Shown here: positions 50,428 through 57,423 of the stretch, piece after piece | Position numbering within the stretch: the first letter of the stretch is position 1 | How the letters are laid out: each line of letters begins with the position of its first letter | NCBI GenBank assembly: GCA_964392305.1 | Contig: CAYMPV010000018.1 | Location: 1 to 64,000, forward strand | Direction: 5' to 3' | Origin: JACKIC01 sp964392305 | GTDB taxonomy: Bacteria; Planctomycetota; UBA1135; UBA2386 | Length of the DNA: 64,000 nucleotides | Notes under the pieces: generated by a model | What the model was told of the DNA's origin: nothing | The model's input: the letters and a program-made list of their open reading frames with translations, nothing else | The model's database searches: none | Made by a program: the position numbers and the translations under genes

Positions 50428-50492
50428 CAGGTGGTCCGTTCCGGGACTGGAATTCTGTTGGTGCCGTCTGCCGCCGGCGCCATGCGGTTGCT

Positions 50493-51260
50493 TCACGCGG
50501 TTGCCGGCACCTCGTGCACGCTGAGTCGCCCGTGCCGCAGCCAGCCCTGGGTCAGCATCCAGGTGCGCGCCTCGGTCACCGGCCGCACGATGGCCTCGAT
50601 GCCCTTGACCGTGATGCGTTCGCGAAAGCCGTCGAACCACGGCGCCGACGTGAACGTGTCGATCGCCTGCGGCACGCTGATCTCGCGGCCCTTGGCCGCG
50701 TGCTTCTTGCCGTTGCCGAATACGTAACGCAGCGCGTTGCGCACCTCGCGCGGCGACTTCAGGATGTGGTCGTGGTAACGATCGGCGAACACGCTGCCGC
50801 GTCGTGACCACAGCTTGTTGAGCGCCTTGGCGATGCGGATCAGCAGGCCCTGCAGCCCGCGGCTCAGCGCGGTGCGGCTCTCGGCCTCGCAGATCAGGTG
50901 CAGGTGGTCGTTCAGGACCGCGTAGTGGCACAGCCGGAACGTGCCGCTCAGGTTGCGTGCGCAACCGGCCGCGAACGCCGCGCGCAGGACATCGTACTCG
51001 CGCTTGTTGCGCAGGCGCGGCAGGCCGGAGCGGAGCTTGAGCGTGACGTGAACGGGGAAGCGCGACGCCAGCGACTTGCGCGGCCGGTGATCGATGCCGG
51101 GTCTGCCGGGGATCTTCGGCTTGCGACCCGCGCCTGGTCGGGCGCCGCCTGGGCCTGGTCGGAACGGCAGCAACGGCGCGGCGCGCTTGCCGGGCGCACT
51201 CCTCTCGTTCTTCCCGGTTCTGGCCTTGGCTCCTGCTTTGCTCTTGGAAGTCGTCACCAT
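50493..51260 (-). CDS. Y1 (REP-associated type) transposase-like protein
   Basis: The 255-residue protein begins with a very basic Lys/Arg/Gly/Pro-rich tail (about 60 residues). A single Y1/HUH domain follows: FPVHVTLKLRSGLPRL, the HUH metal site NDHLHLICEAE and, after helix LNKLWSRRGSVFADRYHDHI, ALRYVFGNGKKHA with the probable nucleophile Tyr. The basic N-terminus and single-copy context fit TnpA-REP (RAYT) proteins, which are thought to handle REP hairpins rather than move as a full IS. I see no REP palindromes next to it. Its upstream region has been invaded by an IS481-like remnant whose outer end is 56 bases from the start. Confidence 0.82.
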   Translation of the reverse strand: MVTTSKSKAGAKARTGKNERSAPGKRAAPLLPFRPGPGGARPGAGRKPKIPGRPGIDHRPRKSLASRFPVHVTLKLRSGLPRLRNKREYDVLRAAFAAGCARNLSGTFRLCHYAVLNDHLHLICEAESRTALSRGLQGLLIRIAKALNKLWSRRGSVFADRYHDHILKSPREVRNALRYVFGNGKKHAAKGREISVPQAIDTFTSAPWFDGFRERITVKGIEAIVRPVTEARTWMLTQGWLRHGRLSVHEVPATA

Positions 51261-51315
51261 GGTGATTGCGCAGATATTAGAGGTGCCGGCGCGGATGTCA
51301 AGCGCCATCAAGGGG

Positions 51316-51387
51316 TGCAAACCGGCTACATCGCTGACAGGTCCACCCGACATCGAGGGTGACACTGACCGGATACATCGCTGACAG
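51316..51387. repeat. Left end of the IS481-like element, two copies of the terminal motif
   Basis: The outer copy (51316-51340) reads TGCAAACCGGCTACATCGC followed by TGACAG. The inner copy (51366-51387) reads TGACCGGATACATCGC followed by TGACAG. The shared part is CCGG, TACATCGCTGACAG. Confidence 0.8.
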
Positions 51388-51415
51388 GTGACGACTCCAT
51401 GCCGAGGCTGACCAG

Positions 51416-52201
51416 ATGCCTTGGAAGGACACATGTGCGATGAGCGAGAAGCAGAACTTCATCAAGCAATGGAGCCGAGGAGACCTGACGATGACGGCGT
51501 TGTGTCGGAAGTTCGGGATCAGTCGGCAGACGGGCTACAAGTGGGTTGACCGCTGGCGGGATTTCGGCTGTTGTGACGAGGCCTTGGCAGAGTTCACCCG
51601 GACTCCGCATTCGCACCCTTCCGCGCGAGGAAGGCTCATCCGCGGTGGGGACCGGTGAAGCTGCGGGCTTGGCTGTTGGAGCGCAGCGCGGGACTCGAGT
51701 TGCCGGCTCCGAGCACGATCGGAGCGATCCTCAAGAAGCACGGGTTGTCGAACTGCAGGAGTCGTCGTCGGCGAACGCCATCGACTGGGGAGCCACTCTC
51801 GCAGTGTGAAGGACCCAACGCGGTCTGGTGCACGGACTGCCTTCGACCGATTCCGAAAAGAGTACAACGAAGAGCGGCCCCACGAGGCTCTCGACAACGA
51901 GACTCCGGCAAGTCGCTACGTCGGATCGACACGGGCTCTGCCGAGCTCGCCACCTCGAATGGAATACCCGTTCGGAGACAAGGTGTTGCGGCTCGACAAG
52001 CTTGGGCGCGCCAAGCTCGGTCGTCGCACCGTGCACGTCTCGCAGGCGCTGGCCTACGAACACGTGCTGTTCGAACGCATCGACGACAACTGTTGGGAGC
52101 TGCACTACGGCGCGGTGCTGCTCGGGTACTTCGACTTGACGAAGCCAGGCCAAAGCCTCGTGCAGCTTGGCAAGAACTGGCGTCCAGTGTCAGCGATGTA
52201 G
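51416..52201 (+). pseudogene. IS481-family transposase, broken by frameshifts and internal deletions
   Basis: Three blocks of one transposase remain. The first (from 51416, MPWKDTCAMSEKQNFIKQ) has the helix-turn-helix LCRKFGISRQTGYKWVDRW and reaches RTPHSHP. The second, in another frame (about 51635-51830), reads HPRWGPVKLRAWL, then STIGAILKKHG and GPNAVWCTD, which holds the first catalytic Asp. The third (about 51806-52201) is the C-terminus FRKEYNEERPHEAL. Sequence between HSHP and HPRWGP, and nearly all of the DDE core between WCTD and the third block, is missing. The last codons and TAG are formed by the inner right repeat. Not functional. Confidence 0.85.
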
Positions 52202-52234
52202 CCGGTCAGACTGTCAGCGATGATTCCGGTTGCA
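52188..52234. repeat. Right end of the IS481-like element, two copies of the terminal motif
   Basis: The inner copy (52188-52208) reads TGTCAGCGATGTAGCCGG and then TCA; the outer copy (52211-52234) reads CTGTCAGCGATGATTCCGG and then TTGCA. Both are inverted relative to the left end. Confidence 0.8.
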
Positions 52235-52316
52235 CACGAGAAACTGCCAGCCTCCATGGGCTTGTTGCGATGCGAACGCCCGTTGCGCGGCGGCCAGACA
52301 GCTGCCGATCGATGGA

Positions 52317-53651
52317 TCAGACGCCCAACGGGTCGGTGTCGACGACGAGATCTCCGCGCACGAAACTCGCGAGCCACAGGTCGCGCAGGAACGGCAGGTC
52401 CGCGGCGTGCCGCAGGCGGCGGAAGCCGTGTTGCGCAAAGCGACGTTCGATCGCGGTCAGCGTTCGCGCGTAGCGTGTCGTGCGGCCACCGGTCAGCGCG
52501 CGCAGTTGGCGCTGCAGATGGTGGGCGCTGCACGGGTGGAAGAAGCTGACCACGACGAAGCGTGCGGCGACGCGGCAGGCTTCGGCGATGACGCGATCGC
52601 TTAGTTCGGCGGGCAGGTGGTGCAGGAAGCGGAACGTGACCACACCGTCGACGGCACGATCGGCGAACGGCATCAACAGCGCGTCGGCCTGGACTGCGCG
52701 CGCCAGTCGTGCCTGTTGCAGCATCGCCAACGCGCCGTCGGCGGCGACCACCGCGCAGCCGCGTTGCTGCAGCCACGGCGACAATCGCCCGGCGCCGCAC
52801 GGCAGATCGAGCACGGTGTCCCCCGGTCGTCCCGGAAACACCCGTTCGAGCAACGCCAGTTCACGCGCGTGACGCGCCGGGTTGCGCGTCGCGTAGGCGC
52901 CGGCTTTGCCCGCGGCTTCGTAACGCGCCGCGGTGGTGAACGGCGGCAGCCGGCGCAGGATGACGCGCGCATCGCGGCGGCCCGCTGCACGCAGCAACCG
53001 CACCGCGAAGCGCAACGCGACAGGCCACGGCACGGGCAGCTGCCGCACCGAACGCGCGAAGCGGCGCAGCACGCGGCAGCACAGTTGTGCGGGTGGGGTT
53101 CCAGGTCGGGTGACGGTGCCGTTGTGCAGGTCGAGCACCGCGAGCGGCGCGTCGCCGGCGATGAACACGTGATCGGCCGACAGGTCGGGCAGGTGGAAAC
53201 CCGCGCGCAGCAGGTCGCCGCAGTGCTGCGCCACGCGCCGGGCGAGAGCCTCATCCACCTGACCGCGCCGCAGCAGTTCCACGAGCGGTTCACCCGGCAG
53301 CGGCGCGCAGACGTAGTAGGCGACGCCGCCCTGGCGCCCATAGGCGACCGGCCGCGGCGCAGCGAAGCCCGCGGCGCGCAGCGCCAGGGTCACGCCGAGT
53401 TCCCGTTCGGCGTCGTCGCGCGCGCGCGGCGCGGTCAGCGCGAAACGCAGCCGGTTCTTCAGCTGGGTCGCCGTGAACGCCTTGACGAACCAGTGGTGCC
53501 GATCGTCGCCGACCCGCGACACGCCCCGCAGCCGGTTGCGTGGGCCAGCCGGCGCCGCAGGCAGCATCGACCACGCGCCCGGCAATCCGAACAGGCGGCG
53601 CTCGTCGGGATCTTCGCTCAGCACGCGCCACGGTTCGGCCACATTGCGCAC
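52317..53651 (-). CDS. Kdo/WaaP-like lipopolysaccharide kinase fused to a SAM-dependent methyltransferase
   Basis: The 444-residue protein has two domains. Residues 30-220 or so are a small-lobe kinase of the Kdo/WaaP type: HWFVKAFTATQLKNRL (ATP Lys), ELGVTLALRAAGFAAPRPVA, YYVCAPLPGEPL, the catalytic loop FHLPDLSADHVFI and the metal site AVLDLHNGT. Residues 245-435 or so are a class I methyltransferase: TVLDLPCGAGRLSPWLQQRG, VVAADGALAMLQQARL, DGVVTFRFLHHLP and ARFVVVSFFHPCS. Both active sites look intact. Acting in sequence, they could phosphorylate and then methylate a cell-surface glycan; this is inference. The start is a GTG. It lies next to the IS remnant. Confidence 0.82.
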   Translation of the reverse strand: MRNVAEPWRVLSEDPDERRLFGLPGAWSMLPAAPAGPRNRLRGVSRVGDDRHHWFVKAFTATQLKNRLRFALTAPRARDDAERELGVTLALRAAGFAAPRPVAYGRQGGVAYYVCAPLPGEPLVELLRRGQVDEALARRVAQHCGDLLRAGFHLPDLSADHVFIAGDAPLAVLDLHNGTVTRPGTPPAQLCCRVLRRFARSVRQLPVPWPVALRFAVRLLRAAGRRDARVILRRLPPFTTAARYEAAGKAGAYATRNPARHARELALLERVFPGRPGDTVLDLPCGAGRLSPWLQQRGCAVVAADGALAMLQQARLARAVQADALLMPFADRAVDGVVTFRFLHHLPAELSDRVIAEACRVAARFVVVSFFHPCSAHHLQRQLRALTGGRTTRYARTLTAIERRFAQHGFRRLRHAADLPFLRDLWLASFVRGDLVVDTDPLGV

Positions 53652-53690
53652 GCTACGTGGCGATCGGCTGCGGTGCCAACGGTCGTTGCT

Positions 53691-54995
53691 TCAGCGCCGC
53701 AGCAGCGCGCGGGCCGCCGCGACCAGCGCAATGACGCCGCCGCGGATCGTCGGCGCCGCGTCGGGACGAAAGCGTGAGGTGTGCAGTTGCCCCGGCAGTT
53801 CGCCGTTCGCACTCGCTTCGGCCTGCTGGGCCGCGCCCGTGGTGCCGAGCCGGAACATGCAAAGCGGCACACCCTGCTCGCGGAAGTAGCCGAAGTCCTC
53901 GGCGACCATCTGCGGTTCGGCGTTGCCGACGGCGGCTTCGCCGAGCGCTGCGACCAGCGCGGCGCGGGCGGCGGCGGTCAGGCCGGGGTCGTTGAGCAAG
54001 GGGCCGGTCGGTTCGGAGAACTCGACCTTGGGCTCGGGGGCGCCGGCGGCCGCGGCGAGGCCCTTGGCCTTGCGCACGATCGCGGCCTTGAGGTGTTCGC
54101 GCACCGCCGGGTCGTAGCTGCGCACGGTCAGCTGCAGCTCGCAGCGGTCGGCGATGATGTTGTGCTTCTGTCCTGCGTGCATCGAACCGACGGTGATCAC
54201 CGCGGCTTGGGTCGGGTCGATCTCGCGGCTCACGATCGTCTGCAGCGCCAGCACGTACTGCGCGGCGAGCACGACCGGATCGATGGTCAGGTGCGGGCGG
54301 GCGCCGTGGCCACCGCGGCCGAACAGGGTCACGTCGACGCTGTCGACCGCCGCCATCAGCGGGCCGCTGCGCACGCCCACGTTGCCGGCCGGCACACTCG
54401 GGTCACAGTGCAGCGCCAGCGCCCAGGCAGGTTTGGGAAAGCGTTCGAACAGGCCCGCGGCGACCATCGCGCGCGCGCCGCCGGCCCGTTCTTCGGCGGG
54501 TTGGCCGATCAACACCAGCATGCCATGCCACTGCTCACGATGGCTCGCGAACCAGCGCGCCGCACCCAGCAACACGGTCATGTGGATGTCGTGGCCGCAG
54601 GCGTGCATCACGCCGATCGCCTTGCCATCCGCCGCTTCGGCGCGCACCGTCGACGCGTAGTCGAGCCCGGTCTCCTCGGCGATCGGCAGTGCGTCCATGT
54701 CGGCGCGCAGCAGCCCGACCGGACCGTCGCCGTTGCGCAGCAGCGCGACCACGCCGGTGCCGCCGACGCCGCGGGTCACTTCGCAGCCAGCAGCCTCGAG
54801 CACGTCGGCGAGCCGGGCGGCGGTCTTGCGTTCGAAGAACGACAATTCGGGGTGTTGGTGCAGTTCGCGGTAGGTGGTGATCAGGTCCGGCGGCTGCGCG
54901 TCGAGCCAGGCGGTGTCGGGGGCTTGGGCCGGCAGCGACGGGATGCTGCACATGACAGCCAGGACGAACGGCGGGAACGGCAGCGTGCGGGTCAT
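53691..54995 (-). CDS. Exported M20D-family amidohydrolase
   Basis: The 434-residue protein has a signal peptide (FPPFVLAVMCSIPSLPAQA) and an M20D peptidase/amidohydrolase domain. Motifs are YRELHQHPELSFFE, LLRADMDALPIAEETG (metal Asp), MHACGHDIHMTVLLGAA (CGHD-H metal site), QPAEERAGGARAMV (Glu pair), LFGRGGHGARPHLTIDP and MVAEDFGYFRE (late Glu). Cytoplasmic relatives cleave N-acyl amino acids, hippurate or indole-acetyl amino acids. Here the enzyme is exported, so it probably works on peptides or amides outside the cytoplasm. It precedes the kinase-methyltransferase gene on the same strand. Confidence 0.92.
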   Translation of the reverse strand: MTRTLPFPPFVLAVMCSIPSLPAQAPDTAWLDAQPPDLITTYRELHQHPELSFFERKTAARLADVLEAAGCEVTRGVGGTGVVALLRNGDGPVGLLRADMDALPIAEETGLDYASTVRAEAADGKAIGVMHACGHDIHMTVLLGAARWFASHREQWHGMLVLIGQPAEERAGGARAMVAAGLFERFPKPAWALALHCDPSVPAGNVGVRSGPLMAAVDSVDVTLFGRGGHGARPHLTIDPVVLAAQYVLALQTIVSREIDPTQAAVITVGSMHAGQKHNIIADRCELQLTVRSYDPAVREHLKAAIVRKAKGLAAAAGAPEPKVEFSEPTGPLLNDPGLTAAARAALVAALGEAAVGNAEPQMVAEDFGYFREQGVPLCMFRLGTTGAAQQAEASANGELPGQLHTSRFRPDAAPTIRGGVIALVAAARALLRR

Positions 54996-55126
54996 GGCCA
55001 GAGCATGCCGCCACGCGGTGCTGCTCCGCTACACCCCGGTCGCTTGCCCGCACCGAAGCCGGCGCAGGATCTGCTGCCGCCCGATCCGGTTGCAGACGGA
55101 ACGACCGCCCGGCCGATGGTGCGAAC

Positions 55127-55333
55127 GTGACCGCGATCCTGGCGATGGTGGTGGTGGCGGCGCTGCTGAGCTACGGCAGCTACGCGGCGTACACGATCTG
55201 GCAGGCTGCCGCCGCAAACTCGGCCAGCCCTGGCGCCATCGTGCTGGTCGGCATCGCTGCGGTCGCGGCAGTCGCGGCGGTGGGTGCGTGGCTCATGGTG
55301 CTGGTGCGGGTCGTGCAGGTCGCGCGCCGTTGA
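55127..55333 (+). CDS. Small two-helix membrane protein
   Basis: The 68-residue product starts at a GTG and consists almost entirely of two hydrophobic helices (AILAMVVVAALLSYGSYAAY and AIVLVGIAAVAAVAAVGAWL), joined by a short Ala/Asn/Ser loop and ended by VVQVARR. The hydrophobic pattern is unlikely to be chance, but I recognise no family and no ribosome binding site is clear. It is flanked by genes on the other strand. Confidence 0.5.
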   Translation: MTAILAMVVVAALLSYGSYAAYTIWQAAAANSASPGAIVLVGIAAVAAVAAVGAWLMVLVRVVQVARR

Positions 55334-55355
55334 GCAACAGCGTCGCACCGCGGTG

Positions 55356-56843
55356 TCAGTCGGCGAAGAACGCCTCGGCGACCGCGCGCACAATCGCCGG
55401 GCTGATGCCGCGCAGCGTGATGGTGGCGAACGCGGCGTCGCCTTTGGTGCTGAGGTCGGCACCGAACAGAGCGGCGAGCAAGCGCATGGCGTCAGCGTGT
55501 TCGCGCAGCGCTGGCGGCAGCTGTTGCTCGACATGGACCTTCGCCGCGGCCAGCAGTTCCTTGCCGCGCTCTTGCCACAACTCGGCGGCATCCTCGTCGC
55601 GCGCGTCGACCGCCAACACGATCACGGCCGGGTCACCGCAGCTGATGCGCAGTTCGGCGCCCTTCGCTGGCGGCAGGTCGAGGAACGCGAGCGACGCCCA
55701 CAGCTTGCTGCTGGGCGGCACGACCACGCGCACGGCGAGGCCCGTGTCCTGCAGCAGTTCGGCGGCCAACGCGGGGCGCGGCTTGCCGGCGCTGCCGCCG
55801 ACGGTCGCGGCAAGTCGCGTGGGTTCGACGGTCAGCGTGCCGGTGAGCAGCAGGTTGTCTGGCCGGGTTCCTTCGGGAACGGCCGCGTCTTGCCAACGTT
55901 CGTGTTCGAATTCACCGACAGCCTGCCACGACAGTGCCACGGGCACCGTGGCGTTGTTCTGCGCGGTGATCAGCAGGCAGGAGTGATCGATGCGGGCATT
56001 GCCGTAACGGTGCACGACGCCGAACGGCAGCTCGCCGACGACGTCGCACATCGTCTGCGCGCCGTTCAAGATGGCCGGGTTGGCGTTGCCCGGAAACTGC
56101 GCCATCGCCTGCGCGGTGACCAGCGCGCCGAGGCGACGCCCGAGCCCGGTGATCCAGGTCAGGTCCGGCAGTCGCGTGTGGTCGACGACGATCGCGGCGT
56201 CGAAGTTGAGCGGCAGCTCGAGTGTCTCGGCGTCGAGGCGCAGCCGCATCGGGTTGCGGGTGGCTCCTGTCAGCGCCGCCAGCGCCACCTTGGCCCGCGC
56301 CGCGAGCATCGGCTCGGGGTTGTCGCGCACCAGCATTTGCAGCTCGGGCGTCGCGGCGCGGCAGCCGTGGCGCTGCAGTCGATCGATCGCGAGCAGCCGA
56401 TCGAGCACTTCGGCGCGACGTTGCTGACCTTCGCAGTTGGGCATCGGTCGGGCCAGGAACTGACGCAGCTCGACGTCGCTGCTGTTGATGCCGAGTGCGC
56501 CGAAGTGCAGTTCGGTGTCGGTCATGCTGAGCAGATCGCCGTCGCCGTGGCAGAACAGCGCCAGGAAACCGAGCGCGCCTGCGCCTTGCAGGCCGCGTTG
56601 CAGGTCGTCGCCGAGCAGCGGTTGCCAACGTTCGCCCTCGATGCTGCCGCCGACGTCGGCGATGTAGTGCAGCTGCAACTGGCCGTCGGCGCCGCGCCGC
56701 CACTTGGGTTGCTCGAAACCACCGCCGTTGCGGATGCGTTCGGCGACGGCGGCGAACGACGGTGCTGCTTGTTCTTGCTGCTGGGCGGGTAGCCAGTCTG
56801 CTGCCCACAGCAGGGGCAGGAGTGAGAGATGGGACAGGTGCAT
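55356..56843 (-). CDS. Secreted protein of unknown function
   Basis: The 495-residue protein has a signal peptide (LSLLPLLWAADWLPAQ). The N-terminal part contains a helical block (FAAVAERIRNGGGFEQPKWR), a middle resembling a HEAT-like region (RRAEVLDRLLAIDRLQRHG, MLAARAKVALAALTGATR) and a C-terminal alpha/beta part (LTGTLTVEPTRLAATVGG, ASLAFLDLPPAKGAELR, DAMRLLAALFGADLSTKG). I do not recognise the family. The tail pattern recalls proteins scored for 'DUF3352-like' solute binding, but this is weak. It is divergent from the acetyltransferase gene, and its predicted export is well supported. Confidence 0.65.
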   Translation of the reverse strand: MHLSHLSLLPLLWAADWLPAQQQEQAAPSFAAVAERIRNGGGFEQPKWRRGADGQLQLHYIADVGGSIEGERWQPLLGDDLQRGLQGAGALGFLALFCHGDGDLLSMTDTELHFGALGINSSDVELRQFLARPMPNCEGQQRRAEVLDRLLAIDRLQRHGCRAATPELQMLVRDNPEPMLAARAKVALAALTGATRNPMRLRLDAETLELPLNFDAAIVVDHTRLPDLTWITGLGRRLGALVTAQAMAQFPGNANPAILNGAQTMCDVVGELPFGVVHRYGNARIDHSCLLITAQNNATVPVALSWQAVGEFEHERWQDAAVPEGTRPDNLLLTGTLTVEPTRLAATVGGSAGKPRPALAAELLQDTGLAVRVVVPPSSKLWASLAFLDLPPAKGAELRISCGDPAVIVLAVDARDEDAAELWQERGKELLAAAKVHVEQQLPPALREHADAMRLLAALFGADLSTKGDAAFATITLRGISPAIVRAVAEAFFAD

Positions 56844-56924
56844 GGCCGCGCATGCTACCGGGTCGGAACGTGGCGTTGCCCAGTCCCTCGCCGCGCCGCG
56901 GACGCTGGTTACCATGCCGGCCGC

Positions 56925-57404
56925 ATGACCGCACCGTCCCTTCTCGTCACCGCCGAGGACCCGCGTTCTCCCGCCGCGCGCGCCTTGCTCGAACGCCACC
57001 TCGCGTTTGCGCATCAGACCACGCCCGCGGGTCACGTGCACGCGCTCGACCTCGACGGGTTGTGCCATGCGTCGATCACGTTCTGCGGCGTGCGTCAGGA
57101 CGGTGTGCTGCTCGCCGTCGGCGCACTGCGCGAACTCGACCCGTCGCATGGCGAGATCAAGTCGATGCACACCGCGGCCGAGGCGCGCGGCCGGGGCCTG
57201 GGGCGGATGATGGTGCAGCACCTGCTGGGCCTCGCTCGGCAACGTGGGTATCGACGCGTGAGTCTGGAGACCGGCACGGCGCCGGCGTTCGAGCCAGCGC
57301 GACGACTGTACGAACGGCTCGGCTTCGTGGTGTGCCCGCCGTTCGCGAGCTACACCGACAACCCGTTCAGCATGTGTTTGACGATCGAGTTCGTCGACGC
57401 GTGA
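56925..57404 (+). CDS. GNAT-family N-acetyltransferase
   Basis: The 159-residue acetyltransferase has the acetyl-CoA motif EIKSMHTAAEARGRGLGRMM (RxxGxG) followed by VQHLLGLARQRGYRRVSLET, then LYERLGFVVCPPFASYTDNP and FSMCLTIEF. The FASYxxxPFSxxMxxEL tail matches the PhnO/YsnE-like subgroup. The start at 56925 begins MTAPSLLVTAEDP; no clear ribosome binding site. The substrate is unknown. It stands alone between two minus-strand genes. Confidence 0.88.
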   Translation: MTAPSLLVTAEDPRSPAARALLERHLAFAHQTTPAGHVHALDLDGLCHASITFCGVRQDGVLLAVGALRELDPSHGEIKSMHTAAEARGRGLGRMMVQHLLGLARQRGYRRVSLETGTAPAFEPARRLYERLGFVVCPPFASYTDNPFSMCLTIEFVDA

Positions 57405-57423
57405 ACGCGCGACGGCGGCTGCT

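Larger units (their letters stand above)
51316..52234. mobile_element. Decayed IS481-like insertion sequence
   Basis: This remnant of about 919 bases is bounded by matching inverted ends (51316-51340 and 52211-52234). Inside is a broken IS481-type transposase. Each end carries two copies of a CATCGCTGACA-bearing motif. No target-site duplication is visible in the flanks. The element lacks most of the DDE core, so it cannot move by itself. It lies between the Y1 transposase gene and the kinase-methyltransferase gene. Confidence 0.82.

Noticed and set aside
50493..52234. Defence island or larger mobile island around the two transposase genes
   Set aside because: Flanking genes are ordinary envelope functions. 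There is no integrase, toxin, restriction or defence gene, and base composition does not shift beyond the IS remnant.
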